Positions 35,543 to 45,075 are shown, counted from the stretch's first letter. The stretch: 45,558 nucleotides of DNA from Oceaniovalibus guishaninsula JLT2003 (GCF_000299575.1 NZ_AMGO01000010.1:1-45558); one strand, 5' to 3'. Numbers and translations are program-made. The notes: generated by a model not told the origin, from the sequence alone.

Positions 35543-35570
35543 CAGCCCGGTGGATCCTTCCGCCGGGCTG
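35543..35570 (-). terminator. Intercistronic hairpin between livJ and livG
   Basis: The arms at 35543-35553 and 35560-35570 pair over 11 positions with one G-U, around a 6-base loop, beginning 10 bases after the livJ stop. On the minus strand no T run follows (CCTTTGACG), so it fits a partial terminator or mRNA 3' end stabiliser. On the plus strand TTTTT follows it. Such structures often keep binding-protein mRNA in excess over permease and ATPase mRNA; that role is inference. Confidence 0.7.
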
Positions 35571-35579
35571 TTTTTCATG

Positions 35580-36770
35580 TCAGCGGAAGGTGACGGTCTC
35601 GTACTCGCCGTCCTTCACGACATATTCGCGATAGTTTCCAGCGGCTTCGCCCGCGCCGATCAGCTCGACATTGGTGGCGCCGACATAATCCACGTCGCCC
35701 CCGTCGGCTAGGATCTGCATCGCCTTGCCCAGCTCGCCCGGCAGGATCGGCTCGCCCGGCGCGTTGGCCACTTCCATCACCTTGGACTTGTATTCGTTGG
35801 CATCCGTGGATCCCGCCGCCTGCATCGCCATCGCCAGCAACGCCATCGCGTCATAGCTTTCGCGGGTATAGGTGCTTTCGGCGTCGATCTGGGCTTCGTC
35901 CGCGAGGGTTTGGAATGCACTGGTGCCTTCCCCTTCCGACCACGGCACCGCGCCGAAGCTGCCGTCCATGGCCGCGCCGACATCGTCCAGCAGCGACTGC
36001 ATGTACATCCCGTCCGCCAGCATGAAGCGGTCGAAGCTGCCCGCATCCAGCGCCGAGCGGATGATTCCCTTGCCGCCCTGGTCGCCATAGCCCAGCACCA
36101 CCAGAACGTCGCCGCCCGCGCTGTCCAGCGCGCCGATCTCGGCCGAGTAATCCGCCTTGCCGTCCTCGTGCGGCGCGTTCAGCGTCACGGTGCCGCCCTG
36201 CGCCTCGAACGACTGGATGAAGGCATCGGACAGGCCCTTGCCGTAATCGTTGTTGGTATAGGTCACGGCGACCGTATCGATGTCCTGATCGGCCAGAATC
36301 TGCGCCAGAACCTCGCCCTGGCGGGCGTCGCTGGGCGACGTGCGGAAGAACAGGTCGTTGTCGTCCGCGCTGCTCAGCCCCGGCGAGGTGGCCGAGGGCG
36401 AGATCATCGCGATGCCGTTCGGAACCGCCACATTGGCCAGGACGGCGCCCGTCACGCCCGAACAATCGGCGCCCATGATCGCGGCGACACCGTCCGACGT
36501 GACCATCCGCTCGGCGGCGGCGGTGGCGGCGGCGCTGTCGATGCAGGTGCTGTCGGCGCGTACCGCTTCCAGCATCCGGCCGCCCAGAATGCCGCCCGCC
36601 TCGTTGATCTGGGAAATCGCCATCTCGGCGCTGGCCGTCATGCCGGGCACGATGGATTCGATCGGTCCGGTATAGCCCAGCAGGATGCCGATCTTGACCG
36701 GCCCCGCATCCTGCGCGGCGGCGGCGGTCGCGATGGCGGAAATGGCGGTCGCGGATAGCAGCTTCTTCAT
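35580..36770 (-). CDS. livJ: Branched-chain amino acid ABC transporter substrate-binding protein
   Basis: A 396-residue periplasmic binding protein of the LivJ type with a signal peptide (residues 1-19, cleaved after ATAAAAQ). The Leu/Ile/Val-binding fold starts with VKIGILLGYTGPIESIVPGM, followed by INEAGGILGGRMLEAV and VTYTNNDYGKGLSDAF. Two cysteines (in DSTCIDS and GADCSGV) may form the usual small disulfide. It delivers substrate to LivHMGF. Ligands of this family can also be urea, amides or other amino acids, so leucine-type specificity is a family-level guess. GGGAGA precedes the ATG. It leads the operon. Confidence 0.93.
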   Translation of the reverse strand: MKKLLSATAISAIATAAAAQDAGPVKIGILLGYTGPIESIVPGMTASAEMAISQINEAGGILGGRMLEAVRADSTCIDSAAATAAAERMVTSDGVAAIMGADCSGVTGAVLANVAVPNGIAMISPSATSPGLSSADDNDLFFRTSPSDARQGEVLAQILADQDIDTVAVTYTNNDYGKGLSDAFIQSFEAQGGTVTLNAPHEDGKADYSAEIGALDSAGGDVLVVLGYGDQGGKGIIRSALDAGSFDRFMLADGMYMQSLLDDVGAAMDGSFGAVPWSEGEGTSAFQTLADEAQIDAESTYTRESYDAMALLAMAMQAAGSTDANEYKSKVMEVANAPGEPILPGELGKAMQILADGGDVDYVGATNVELIGAGEAAGNYREYVVKDGEYETVTFR

Positions 36771-36862
36771 TGTCGTCTCCCTGTCGCCCGGTTCGGGTCA
36801 TCTTCTTCGATCCGAACTCTAGGCAGCGCGCAATCAAAAGAAAAGACCTGCATTAACGGCGC

Positions 36863-37846
36863 TCACCCGTCCGCGCGCGTCCGCGACAGGCGTGTGCCGA
36901 ACGGCGTGGTGCCGAAGGCCACCCTGTAGCAGCGCGAGAAATGCGAGGGCGAGGCGAAACCGCAGGCGAGCCCCACATTGATGACGCTCAAATCCGTCTG
37001 CGCCAGCAGGTTGCGCGCCCGTTCCAGCCGCAGGTCCAGATAATACCGCGCGGGCGAGCGTCCCAGATGCCGCCGGAACAGCCGTTCGATTTGCCGCGCG
37101 CTCAGCCCCGCCTGCTGCGCCAGCAGGGCGGGGCTGACCGGCTCCTCGATCCGGGCCTCCATCGCGGCGATTACCGCCGCCAGGCGCGGGGGCATGCCGC
37201 CGGGCCGTCGTGTCGCCGCCCGCGCCTCATTTCCGCTGGCTTCGGGCAGCGCCAGACGGCCTGCGACCGCGCGTGCCAGATCCTCGCCGTGATCCTGTGC
37301 CAGAAGGCGCAGCATCAGATGCGCCGCCGCCGCGCCGGCCCCCGCGCTCAGCCGGTTGCCGTCCTGCACGAAAGGCGCGCGCGCCAGCGTGACATCGGCG
37401 AATTCCTCGGCGAAGGCATCGGCGAGAGCAGGGTCGATGGCCGCCTCGCGCCCCTCCAGCAGCCCGGCGCGCGCCAGCACCCAGACACCTGTTCCCAGAC
37501 CGCCCATTCGCAGACCGCGCCGCGCCTCGCGCCGCAGCCAGCTGATCATGCGCCGCCCCGTCGCCCGTGCGATGCCGGGGCCGCCGCAGATCAGCACCGT
37601 TTCGCCGCGCGCAAGATCGCGCAGATCGCCGTCCGGCGTCACCGTCACGCCTTCGCTCGATACCACGGCCCCGCCTTCGCCGATCAGCGTCCAGCCCGGC
37701 GCATCGGCGCGGATCGCCGCCGCCAGCCGCAGCACCTCCAGCGCGGCGGCAAGGGTCAGCAGCGAAAACCCCGGCATCGGGACAAGGACGAACCGCACCG
37801 TCCGCGGCAGGCCATCCGCACTCGCCCCCTTTCGGACATCGCCCAT
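36863..37846 (-). CDS. GlxA-type AraC-family transcriptional regulator
   Basis: A 327-residue regulator with an N-terminal DJ-1/PfpI-like domain (about 14-190) and a C-terminal AraC helix-turn-helix domain (about 225-315: LLAQQAGLSARQIERLFRRH, GLACGFASPSHFSRCYRVAFG). In the DJ-1-like part the usual nucleophile Cys is not seen: the elbow reads GGLGTGVWVLARAGLLEG where many relatives have a Cys before TG. Proteins of this type often sense amino acid or quaternary amine catabolites. It lies upstream of and in the same orientation as livJ, with 92 bp between, so it may regulate the transporter; that link is inference. ATG at 37846. Confidence 0.87.
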   Translation of the reverse strand: MGDVRKGASADGLPRTVRFVLVPMPGFSLLTLAAALEVLRLAAAIRADAPGWTLIGEGGAVVSSEGVTVTPDGDLRDLARGETVLICGGPGIARATGRRMISWLRREARRGLRMGGLGTGVWVLARAGLLEGREAAIDPALADAFAEEFADVTLARAPFVQDGNRLSAGAGAAAAHLMLRLLAQDHGEDLARAVAGRLALPEASGNEARAATRRPGGMPPRLAAVIAAMEARIEEPVSPALLAQQAGLSARQIERLFRRHLGRSPARYYLDLRLERARNLLAQTDLSVINVGLACGFASPSHFSRCYRVAFGTTPFGTRLSRTRADG

Positions 37847-37904
37847 CGCCGCACACCCCCGCACCGACACGATCCTCCGATTACCCCATCGCCGCGCGGT
37901 CCGC

Positions 37905-37936
37905 ATCGGCGGTTTTCATCGGCGGTTTTCATCGGC
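37905..37936. repeat. 13-bp tandem repeat between the regulator gene and DAHP synthase gene
   Basis: ATCGGCGGTTTTC occurs at 37905-37917 and 37918-37930, and its first six bases recur at 37931-37936. It lies in the 134-bp divergent intergenic region, upstream of both genes. It may hold binding-site half-repeats or be a simple slippage duplication. Confidence 0.7.
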
Positions 37937-37980
37937 TGGGGGCGCCCCTATAAGAATACGGCACAAGAAGGAGCGCGGAC

Positions 37981-39354
37981 ATGGCACAATGGCAGAAAAC
38001 CGGATGGCGCGACCGTCCGCGCGTGCAGATGCCCGACTATACCGATGCGGACGCCCTGCATGCCGTCGAAAGCCGCCTGTCGCGCTTTCCGCCGCTGGTC
38101 TTCGCCGGCGAGGCGCGGCGCCTGCGGCGCGAACTGGCCGCCGTCAGCCGGGGCGAGGCGTTCTTGCTTCAGGGCGGCGATTGCGCCGAAAGTTTCGCCG
38201 AATTCAGCGCCGACACCATCCGCGACACGTTCAAGGTGATGCTTCAGATGGCGATGGTGCTGACCTATGGCGCCAAGGTTCCGACCGTGAAGGTCGGGCG
38301 CATGGCCGGCCAGTTCGCCAAGCCGCGCAGCGCGCCCACCGAAACCGTCGGCGACGTCGAATTGCCCAGCTATCGCGGCGACATCGTGAACGGCTTCGAC
38401 TTCACGGCCAAGGCGCGCATCCCCGATCCCGCCCGCATGCTCGAAGCCTATACGCAGGCCGCCGCCACGCTGAACCTGCTGCGCGCTTTTTCCACCGGCG
38501 GTTTCGCCGATGTCGCGCGCGTCCATGCCTGGACGCTGGGCTTCACCGATGACGACGAGGCGGAAAAATACCGCGACATCGCCAACCGCATTCAGGATTC
38601 GCTCGATTTCATGGCGGCGGCGGGGCTGACGGCCGAAACCGCGCACGAACTCGGCAAGGTCGATTTCTATACCAGCCACGAGGCGCTGCTGCTGGAATAC
38701 GAGGAGGCGCTGTGCCGCGTCGACAGCACCAGCGGCCAGACCATCGCCGGCAGCGGCCACCTGATCTGGATCGGCGACCGCACCCGCCAGCCCGACGGCG
38801 CGCATGTCGAATTCTGCCGCGGCGTCGCCAATCCCATCGGCCTGAAATGCGGCCCCTCGATCACGACGGACGATCTGCGGCGGTTGATCGACATTCTGAA
38901 CCCCGCGAACGAACCCGGCCGGCTGACGCTGATCGCCCGGTTCGGCGCTGGCAAGGTCGGCGATCATCTGCCGCGCCTCATCCGCTGCGTCGAGGAGGCG
39001 GGCGCCGATGTCGTCTGGTCCTGCGATCCGATGCACGGCAACACGATCAAGTCCGCGTCGGGCTACAAGACCCGGCCGTTCGATTCGGTGCTGCGCGAGG
39101 TGCAGGAGTTTTTCGCCGTGCATGCCGCCGAAGGCACCGTGCCGGGCGGCGTTCATTTCGAGATGACGGGCAAGGACGTGACCGAATGCACCGGCGGCGT
39201 CCGCGCGGTCAGCGACGAGGATCTGTCGGACCGCTATCACACCGCCTGCGATCCGCGCCTCAATGCCAGCCAGGCGCTGGAACTGGCCTTCCTCGTGGCC
39301 GAGGAACTGGGCAGCCGCCGCACATCGCGCCCGCAGCTCGCCTCGGCGCTTTGA
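37981..39354 (+). CDS. Class II 3-deoxy-7-phosphoheptulonate synthase
   Basis: DAHP synthase joins phosphoenolpyruvate and erythrose 4-phosphate, the first step of the shikimate pathway. The 457-residue length and sequence mark the class II (plant/mycobacterial) type: [54 protein letters not shown] and [14 protein letters not shown] are all present. The metal-binding Cys sits in GGDCAESF, His in DPMHGNT, and Glu and Asp near [15 protein letters not shown] precedes the ATG, and TATAAGAAT about 30 bases upstream may be a -10 box. No other aro gene is adjacent. Confidence 0.95.
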   Translation: MAQWQKTGWRDRPRVQMPDYTDADALHAVESRLSRFPPLVFAGEARRLRRELAAVSRGEAFLLQGGDCAESFAEFSADTIRDTFKVMLQMAMVLTYGAKVPTVKVGRMAGQFAKPRSAPTETVGDVELPSYRGDIVNGFDFTAKARIPDPARMLEAYTQAAATLNLLRAFSTGGFADVARVHAWTLGFTDDDEAEKYRDIANRIQDSLDFMAAAGLTAETAHELGKVDFYTSHEALLLEYEEALCRVDSTSGQTIAGSGHLIWIGDRTRQPDGAHVEFCRGVANPIGLKCGPSITTDDLRRLIDILNPANEPGRLTLIARFGAGKVGDHLPRLIRCVEEAGADVVWSCDPMHGNTIKSASGYKTRPFDSVLREVQEFFAVHAAEGTVPGGVHFEMTGKDVTECTGGVRAVSDEDLSDRYHTACDPRLNASQALELAFLVAEELGSRRTSRPQLASAL

Positions 39355-39363
39355 CGGCGGCGC

Positions 39364-40032
39364 TCAGGCGCTGTGAACCAGATGCAGCGACGCGCGCCGG
39401 CGGGCCACGGCGCGGGCTGCATCCGCTTCGGCGAACGGATCGCCGTCCGTCGATTCGGCTTCGTCGCGGTCGCCATAGCCGATTAGCGTGCGCCGGTCCT
39501 GCGCCGAGATCGTGAACCGCTGCGGCGCCCGGCCCGGCGCCGCGTCGCTGTCGAGGCAGCCGATGGCGCTGACCACCGCGCCGTCGCGCCCCCGCAGCGG
39601 CAGCATCAGCAACCGGCCCTTGACCCGGCCGAACAGCCCCGCCCGCGGCCCCGTCAGCGTCAGTTCGATCCGCGCCGGTTCGGCAAAGACCGCCTCGACC
39701 GCGTCGGCCAGCGCGGCGCGCGCATCGGGCACGAAGAACGCGCTCAGCGGCATGCCGCGCACGTCCATCCCCATCAGGTCGGCCAGATGCGCGCCGCCCA
39801 GCCGCAACCGGCACACGCCCGGCGCGATCCGTTCCACCATGAACACCCGGTCGAGGATGGCGGCGATGCCGCGCGGATCCATGTCGGCCCGCTGCGGCAT
39901 GATGCGGCCGTCGCAGCGCGCCTGCCAGAAGCGCGACAGCAGCGCCAGCGGATCGCCCGTCGGGGCCAGATGCCCGTCGACCAGCGATACGACATGACCC
40001 GCGCCGGCCACCGTGTCGGAACCGATATTCAT
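39364..40032 (-). CDS. PAS-domain protein (PAS_5/DUF1457 type)
   Basis: A 222-residue protein. Residues about 22-155 match the alphaproteobacterial PAS_5 (DUF1457) domain: LLSRFWQARCDGRIMPQRADMDP at the start, then GVCRLRLGGAHLADLMGMDVRG and LLMLPLRGRDGAVVSAIGCLD. The rest is a polar tail with no output domain. Such proteins are thought to be sensory or regulatory, but partners are unknown. ATG at 40032 is used. It is convergent with the DAHP synthase gene and divergent from the yicC operon. Confidence 0.82.
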   Translation of the reverse strand: MNIGSDTVAGAGHVVSLVDGHLAPTGDPLALLSRFWQARCDGRIMPQRADMDPRGIAAILDRVFMVERIAPGVCRLRLGGAHLADLMGMDVRGMPLSAFFVPDARAALADAVEAVFAEPARIELTLTGPRAGLFGRVKGRLLMLPLRGRDGAVVSAIGCLDSDAAPGRAPQRFTISAQDRRTLIGYGDRDEAESTDGDPFAEADAARAVARRRASLHLVHSA

Positions 40033-40186
40033 CTCGCCTGTCTCCGTCTCTCCGCCGGCCCACGCGGTTGTGAGCGGTCCGGGCCTCTGCTAACCGACGC
40101 CATGCCGGGGCAGGGGCCGTCGTCGAACAGGATATAGCACGACGGATATCCGAATTCCGTAGCATTTGAAACGAAGGGTTAACCTG

Positions 40187-41086
40187 ATGATTCAAGGCGG
40201 GGATCCGGGCGGTCCTGTCTCGATGACCGGATTCGCCACGCGGCAGGGCGAAAACGATGGCTGGCGTTGGGTCTGGGACATGCGCGGCGTGAACGGCCGC
40301 GGGCTCGACCTGCGCTTCCGCCTTCCCGACTGGATCGAGGGGCTGGAAGCGGTCCTGCGTCCGCTGGCGCAGGGGGCACTGGCGCGCGGCAACGTCCAGA
40401 TCGCCCTGCGCATCCACCCCCAGGCCGATTCGGACGGCCCCGATACCGGGACGATCCAGCGCGCGCTGGACCGGATCGCGGCGGTGGAGGACGCGGCCAT
40501 GGCGCGCGGCGTGGCGCTGGCCCCCTGCCGCGCGATCGACGTGCTGAACCTGCGCACCGCGACAGCGCCCGACGCCGCCGATCCCGCGCCGCTTCGGGAC
40601 GCCTTGGCGGCGCAGTTCCGGGACGACGTTCTGCCCGCCTTCGCGCAGGCCCGCCGCGCCGAGGGGCGGGCGCTGGCGGCGGTCCTGTCGGGCCAGATCG
40701 ACGCCATCGCCGCGCTGGTCGAACGGGCCGGCACCCTTGCCGCGTCCCGTTTGGCGCGCGCCCCCGCCGAGATGCAGGCGGCGCTGGACCGGATCGGCGC
40801 CGCGGCGCCCGATCCCGACCGTCTGGCGCAGGAGCTGGCGCTGCTGGCCGTCAAGGCCGACGTGACCGAGGAGATCGACCGCCTGCGCGCCCATGTCGAT
40901 GCCGCGCGCCTGCTTCTGGCCGAATCCGGGCCGGTCGGCCGCAAGCTGGATTTCCTGACCCAGGAACTCAACCGCGAGGCCAACACCCTGTGCGCCAAGG
41001 CGCAGGATGCGGAACTCGCCACGGTCGGGCTGGACCTGAAGACGGTCATCGACCGGATGCGCGAACAGGTGCAGAATGTCGAATGA
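40187..41086 (+). CDS. YicC/YloC family endoribonuclease
   Basis: A 299-residue YicC-family protein. The N-terminal domain begins [36 protein letters not shown], and the C-terminal DUF1732 region has [22 protein letters not shown] and [24 protein letters not shown]. Members act as RNases, for example on small RNAs in E. coli. ATG at 40187 is chosen because AAGGGTTAA lies 7 bases upstream; a TTG 21 bases earlier is less likely. It leads an operon and overlaps gmk by 11 bases. YicC beside gmk is a widely seen pairing. Confidence 0.93.
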   Translation: MIQGGDPGGPVSMTGFATRQGENDGWRWVWDMRGVNGRGLDLRFRLPDWIEGLEAVLRPLAQGALARGNVQIALRIHPQADSDGPDTGTIQRALDRIAAVEDAAMARGVALAPCRAIDVLNLRTATAPDAADPAPLRDALAAQFRDDVLPAFAQARRAEGRALAAVLSGQIDAIAALVERAGTLAASRLARAPAEMQAALDRIGAAAPDPDRLAQELALLAVKADVTEEIDRLRAHVDAARLLLAESGPVGRKLDFLTQELNREANTLCAKAQDAELATVGLDLKTVIDRMREQVQNVE

Positions 41087-41741
41087 TCCCGTCCCGCCGA
41101 CCCCCGCCCGGCGCGGGCTGCTCATCATCCTCAGCTCGCCCTCGGGGGCGGGCAAGACGACGCTGGCGCGTCGGCTGATGGCCTGGGATCCGGGGCTGCG
41201 CTTTTCCGTCTCGGCCACCACCCGCCCCCCGCGCGCGGGCGAGGTCGAGGGTCGCGAATATTTCTTCCGCGACCGCGCCGCCTTCATGGCGATGGTCGCC
41301 GCCGGGCAGATGCTGGAACATGCCGAGGTTTTCGGCGAACTCTACGGCTCGCCCGCGCTGCCGGTCGAGGAGGCGACGCTGGCGGGCCGGGACGTGCTGT
41401 TCGACGTGGACTGGCAGGGCGGGCAGCAGATCCGCAACTCGATGCTGGGCAAGCATACACTGTCGATCTTCATCCTGCCGCCCTCGATCCCCGAACTGGA
41501 ACGCCGCCTGCGCGCGCGCGGTCAGGACAGCGACGCCGTCATCGCCGCCCGCATGCGCAAAAGCCGCGACGAGATCAGCCATTGGCCCGAATACGATTAC
41601 GTCCTCGTGAACGACGATCTGGACAGGACCGAGAAAAAGCTGAAAACAATCGTCAGCGCCGAACGGATGCGCATTTCCCAGCAGCCCGGCCTCGTCGAGG
41701 TCGTCCGCCACCTCAACCGCGAATTCGAGGCCAGACAATGA
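41076..41741 (+). CDS. gmk: Guanylate kinase
   Basis: Gmk phosphorylates GMP to GDP in nucleotide synthesis. The 221-residue product has the P-loop [11 protein letters not shown] at 20-30, the GMP-binding [21 protein letters not shown] region, and [12 protein letters not shown] typical of the enzyme. The lid region ([17 protein letters not shown]) carries the conserved arginines. It overlaps yicC by 11 bases at its start and the gamma carbonic anhydrase gene by 4 at its stop (ATGA), so the three are translationally coupled. Confidence 0.97.
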   Translation: MSNDPVPPTPARRGLLIILSSPSGAGKTTLARRLMAWDPGLRFSVSATTRPPRAGEVEGREYFFRDRAAFMAMVAAGQMLEHAEVFGELYGSPALPVEEATLAGRDVLFDVDWQGGQQIRNSMLGKHTLSIFILPPSIPELERRLRARGQDSDAVIAARMRKSRDEISHWPEYDYVLVNDDLDRTEKKLKTIVSAERMRISQQPGLVEVVRHLNREFEARQ

Positions 41742-42268
41742 CCGTTTATGCCCTTGGCGACCTGACCCCCATGCTCGACCCCGGCGGCACGACCTGGGTG
41801 GCGCCCGGCGCCCATGTCATCGGCAAGGTGATCCTGGGCGCGCGTGTGTCGATCTGGTTCGGCGCGGCGCTGCGCGGCGACAACGAACCGATCGAGGTGG
41901 GCGAAGGCACGAACATCCAGGAAAACTGCGTCCTGCATACCGATATGGGCTTTCCGCTGACCATCGGCCCCGATTGCACCATCGGCCACAAGGCGATGCT
42001 GCACGGCTGCACCATCGGGCGCGCGTCGCTGGTCGGCATGGGCGCCACCGTGCTGAACGGCGCGGTCATCGGCGACAAATGCCTGATCGGCGCGGGGGCG
42101 CTGGTGACGGAAGGCAAGCGCATCCCCGACGGATCGCTGGTCGTCGGCGCGCCGGGCAAGGTGGTGCGTCAGCTCGACGATGCGGCGATCGAGGCGCTGC
42201 ATGCCTCGGCCCTGCATTACCAGCAGGCCGCCGCGCGTTTCCGCGACACCCTGACCGCGCTGGACTGA
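41738..42268 (+). CDS. Gamma carbonic anhydrase family protein
   Basis: A 176-residue left-handed beta-helix protein of the gamma carbonic anhydrase/CaiE-PaaY group. The hexapeptide repeats run through most of the chain, and the three metal-binding histidines are present as His67 (VLHTD), His84 and His89 ([10 protein letters not shown]). Relatives include active anhydrases and hexapeptide proteins of unknown activity; the acidic active-loop glutamate of the archaeal prototype is not obvious, so carbonic anhydrase activity is uncertain. It begins inside the gmk stop and is followed 8 bases after its own stop by the PLP enzyme gene. Confidence 0.9.
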   Translation: MTVYALGDLTPMLDPGGTTWVAPGAHVIGKVILGARVSIWFGAALRGDNEPIEVGEGTNIQENCVLHTDMGFPLTIGPDCTIGHKAMLHGCTIGRASLVGMGATVLNGAVIGDKCLIGAGALVTEGKRIPDGSLVVGAPGKVVRQLDDAAIEALHASALHYQQAAARFRDTLTALD

Positions 42269-42275
42269 GGCACTG

Positions 42276-43448
42276 ATGACCGACACCCTCGTCCGCCGCA
42301 CGCCATGGCCCGAAAGCGCCAGCCGGGCCGTCGTGACCCCGCTGCAACCGTCCGTCGTCTATGCCGCCGAAAGCCCCGACGCGCTGGACGACCAGTATGA
42401 AGGCCGCGCGCCGGGCTATGCCTATGCGCGCGAAGGGCATCCCAACGCCGATGTCCTGGCCGCCAAGATCGACGCGATGGAGGGGCTGTCGGGCGGCTTC
42501 GTCACCGGCTCGGGCATGGCGGCGGTCGCGGCGGCGGCGATGGGCATTCTTCGGGCCGGCGATCACATCCTGGGCGCGAATCAGCTTTACGGCCGGTCGC
42601 TGCGGATGATGTCCACCGAATTGCCGCGCATGGGCGTGATGACCGGCCTCGCCGATCCGACCGACGCCGCCGCGATGGCCGCCGCGATCCGCCCCGAGAC
42701 GCGCATGATCCTGATCGAGATCGTGTCGAACCCGACCCTGCGCGTCGCCGATCTGCACGGCATCGCCGCGCTGGCCCGAGACCGGGGCATCCTGCTGGCG
42801 GTGGACAACACCTTCACCACGCCCCGCGCGATCCGCCCGGCGGATCACGGCGCCGATATCGTCATCCATTCGGTGACGAAGCTGCTGGCGGGCCATTCGG
42901 ACGCCACGCTGGGCTATGTCGCGGCGCGCGATCCCGCGACCAACGACCGGATGCGCGGCTTCGCCACCACGCTGGGTCTGACGGCCAGTCCTTTCGATTG
43001 CTGGCTGGCCGAACGCGGGCTCTATTCCTTCGATCTGCGCTATGACCGGGCCGAGGAAAACGCCCGCATCCTCGCCGACCGTCTGGACGGCCTGCCGGGG
43101 ATGCGCCGCGTGCTTTATCCCGGCCGCGCCGACCATCCCGACCGCGACCGCGCCGCCGCCCTGCTGGGCACGCGCACCGGTAACATGGTCACGTTCGAGA
43201 TCGACGGCGGGCGAGACGCGGCGAACCGCCTCGTGCGGGCGGCGCGCAACATCGCCTTCGCGCCGACACTGGGGGATATCGGCACCACGCTCAGCCATCC
43301 GGCCACTTCTTCGCACCGCGCGCTGTCGCCCGAGGACCGCGCCGCCCTGGGCCTGTCCGAAGGATCGTTCCGCGTCTCGGTCGGGGTGGAACCTGCCGAT
43401 CTGCTCTGCGCCGAGTTCGAGGCCGCGATCCGCGCCGCGGCGTCCTGA
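42276..43448 (+). CDS. Cys/Met metabolism PLP-dependent enzyme
   Basis: A 390-residue fold-type I PLP enzyme of the cystathionine gamma-synthase/beta-lyase family. Landmarks: YAREGHPNADVLAAKIDAMEG, the cofactor region GSGMAA (79-84), Asp177 in VDNTFTTP, and the Schiff-base lysine Lys202 in HSVTKLLAGHSD. The C-terminus has GDIGTTLSHPATSSHRAL. The choice between gamma-synthase, beta-lyase, O-acetylhomoserine sulfhydrylase and methionine gamma-lyase cannot be made by eye, but trans-sulfuration or direct sulfhydrylation is likely. Its role may connect with the methionine synthase elsewhere in the window. It is the last gene of the yicC operon. Confidence 0.9.
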   Translation: MTDTLVRRTPWPESASRAVVTPLQPSVVYAAESPDALDDQYEGRAPGYAYAREGHPNADVLAAKIDAMEGLSGGFVTGSGMAAVAAAAMGILRAGDHILGANQLYGRSLRMMSTELPRMGVMTGLADPTDAAAMAAAIRPETRMILIEIVSNPTLRVADLHGIAALARDRGILLAVDNTFTTPRAIRPADHGADIVIHSVTKLLAGHSDATLGYVAARDPATNDRMRGFATTLGLTASPFDCWLAERGLYSFDLRYDRAEENARILADRLDGLPGMRRVLYPGRADHPDRDRAAALLGTRTGNMVTFEIDGGRDAANRLVRAARNIAFAPTLGDIGTTLSHPATSSHRALSPEDRAALGLSEGSFRVSVGVEPADLLCAEFEAAIRAAAS

Positions 43449-43461
43449 CGGCGCGGGCGGA

Positions 43462-43833
43462 TCAGGCCACGCGCACCGCCTGCGCGGCGGTCACGGTGAC
43501 GATGTCCATGCGCAGCCCCGGAAAGGCCAGCCGCAATTCGCTCAGCACCATGTCGGGCCGGGGCAGGGGCGCCGAGACGATCCGCAGCATCCCGCGATAC
43601 CCCCGATGATGCAGGAACCGCGCGACATCGAACGAATCGAATCCCCTGGAAAACAGGGGGGCCACCACGATGTCGGGCATGTCGTCCGACCAGATATCGC
43701 AGATGCCGGGAAAATCCGCCTCGCTTATGTCGGCGCGGGCGGAACAGGTTCTGGCGCCCGCATGCCGATCCTCCGCAGTTCCGACCAGAAGGACGGCTGG
43801 CAGACGATCTGAATGGCAAATGCGACAGTCCAT
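43462..43833 (-). CDS. Conserved-looking protein of unknown function, possibly receiver-like
   Basis: A 123-residue protein. Its N-terminus holds a CRIC pattern and another Cys (MDCRICHSDRLPAVLLVGTA, then GARTCSARAD), and its second half reads MPDIVVAPLFSRGFDSFDVARFL and RGMLRIVSAPLPRPDMVLSEL. The alternation of short hydrophobic strands and helices suggests a Rossmann-like or response-regulator-receiver-like fold, but the usual phosphoacceptor is not evident. I recall similar short proteins in Rhodobacteraceae without a function. ATG at 43833 is used; a GTG at 43845 is an alternative. It is divergent from pstS. Confidence 0.6.
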   Translation of the reverse strand: MDCRICHSDRLPAVLLVGTAEDRHAGARTCSARADISEADFPGICDIWSDDMPDIVVAPLFSRGFDSFDVARFLHHRGYRGMLRIVSAPLPRPDMVLSELRLAFPGLRMDIVTVTAAQAVRVA

Positions 43834-44016
43834 GCTGTTCCCCACATCTTCGGCAACAATCCGCTTACAGAAGATCGCGCGCCGCCGTCAAATGTTTCCC
43901 CGCAAGATGACGTCGCGTCCACCCGACAAAGACCGGCGGCGGTTCGATTTCACCCCGAATTTACGGTCCGTCGCGCGGCGGTTGCGATGCGTGGGGCGCA
44001 GGGGCAGAGTGTGCGC

Positions 44017-45075
44017 ATGACCGACAGTCGCCCCGGACGCCCGATGACCCCTGCCACGTTACTCGCCGCGCTCGCCCTGACGGCGGCCGCCACCGGCGCG
44101 GCCATCGCGCAGGGCCGCGATCAGGTGCAGATCGCCGGATCCTCGACCGTGCTGCCCTATGCCACCATCGTCGCCGAGGCGTTCGGCGAGAATTTCGACT
44201 TTCCCACCCCCGTCGTCCAATCGGGCGGATCGTCCGCGGGGCTCAAGCTGTTCTGCGAGGGGCTGGGCGAACACACCGTCGACATCGCCAATGCCAGCCG
44301 CCCGATCCGCCCGGCGGAAATCGCCGCCTGCGCCGCCAACGGCGTGACCGACATCATCGAGGTCCGCTTCGGCTATGACGGCATCGTTCTGGCCAGCCTG
44401 ACGGACGGCCCCGACTTCACCGCGTTCCAGCCCGCCGACTGGTATCGCGCGCTGGCCGAAACGGTGCCGGTGGACGGGCGGCTTGTCCCGAACCCGAACG
44501 CGCGCTGGTCGCAGGTCGATCCGGGCCTGCCCGACGTGCCGATCACCGCCTTCATCCCCGGCACCAAGCACGGCACGCGCGAGGTGTTCGAGGAAAAGCT
44601 GATCCTTCAGGGCTGCCGCGACAGCGGCGCGCTGGCGGACATGCTGGCCGCCGGGATGGACGAGGATGCCGCCGAATCGGCCTGCATGGCGATCCGCAAG
44701 GACGGTCGCGCCGTTGACATCGACGGCGACTATACCGAAACGCTGGCCCGCATCCAGTCGAACCCCGAAGGCATCGGCGTCTTCGGCCTGTCGTTCTTCG
44801 AAAACAACGCCGACAAGCTGAAGGTCGCGACCATAGGCGGCGTCGAACCCACCGCGCGATCCGTGGCCGAAGGCGCCTATCCAGTGTCGCGCCCGCTGTT
44901 CTTCTACGTCAAGAAGGCGCATGTCGGCGCCATTCCGGGCCTCAGGGAATACACCGAATTCTTCCTGTCGGATCAAGTCGCGGGGCCGGGCGGGCCGCTG
45001 GCGCGCTATGGCCTGGTGCCCGACCCAGAACTGGCCGCGACGCGCCGCGCGGTGCAGGACGAGAAGACGATGTGA
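44017..45075 (+). CDS. pstS: Phosphate ABC transporter substrate-binding protein
   Basis: A 352-residue periplasmic phosphate-binding protein with a signal peptide (hydrophobic core TLLAALALTAAATGAAIAQ). The phosphate-site motifs are visible: QIAGSSTVLPYATIVAEAFG, QSGGSSAGLKLFCEG, DIANASRPI and FIPGTKHGTREVFEEKLI. It delivers phosphate to PstCAB. ATG at 44017 gives a basic n-region and has AGGGG upstream; ATG at 44044 would remove it and is less likely. I saw no convincing PhoB box in the 183 bp upstream. pstC follows after 54 bp. Confidence 0.93.
   Translation: MTDSRPGRPMTPATLLAALALTAAATGAAIAQGRDQVQIAGSSTVLPYATIVAEAFGENFDFPTPVVQSGGSSAGLKLFCEGLGEHTVDIANASRPIRPAEIAACAANGVTDIIEVRFGYDGIVLASLTDGPDFTAFQPADWYRALAETVPVDGRLVPNPNARWSQVDPGLPDVPITAFIPGTKHGTREVFEEKLILQGCRDSGALADMLAAGMDEDAAESACMAIRKDGRAVDIDGDYTETLARIQSNPEGIGVFGLSFFENNADKLKVATIGGVEPTARSVAEGAYPVSRPLFFYVKKAHVGAIPGLREYTEFFLSDQVAGPGGPLARYGLVPDPELAATRRAVQDEKTM

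Noticed and set aside
43834-44016. PhoB box upstream of pstS
   Set aside because: A CCGTCAAATG string is present, but a second half-site at the expected 11-base spacing is not.
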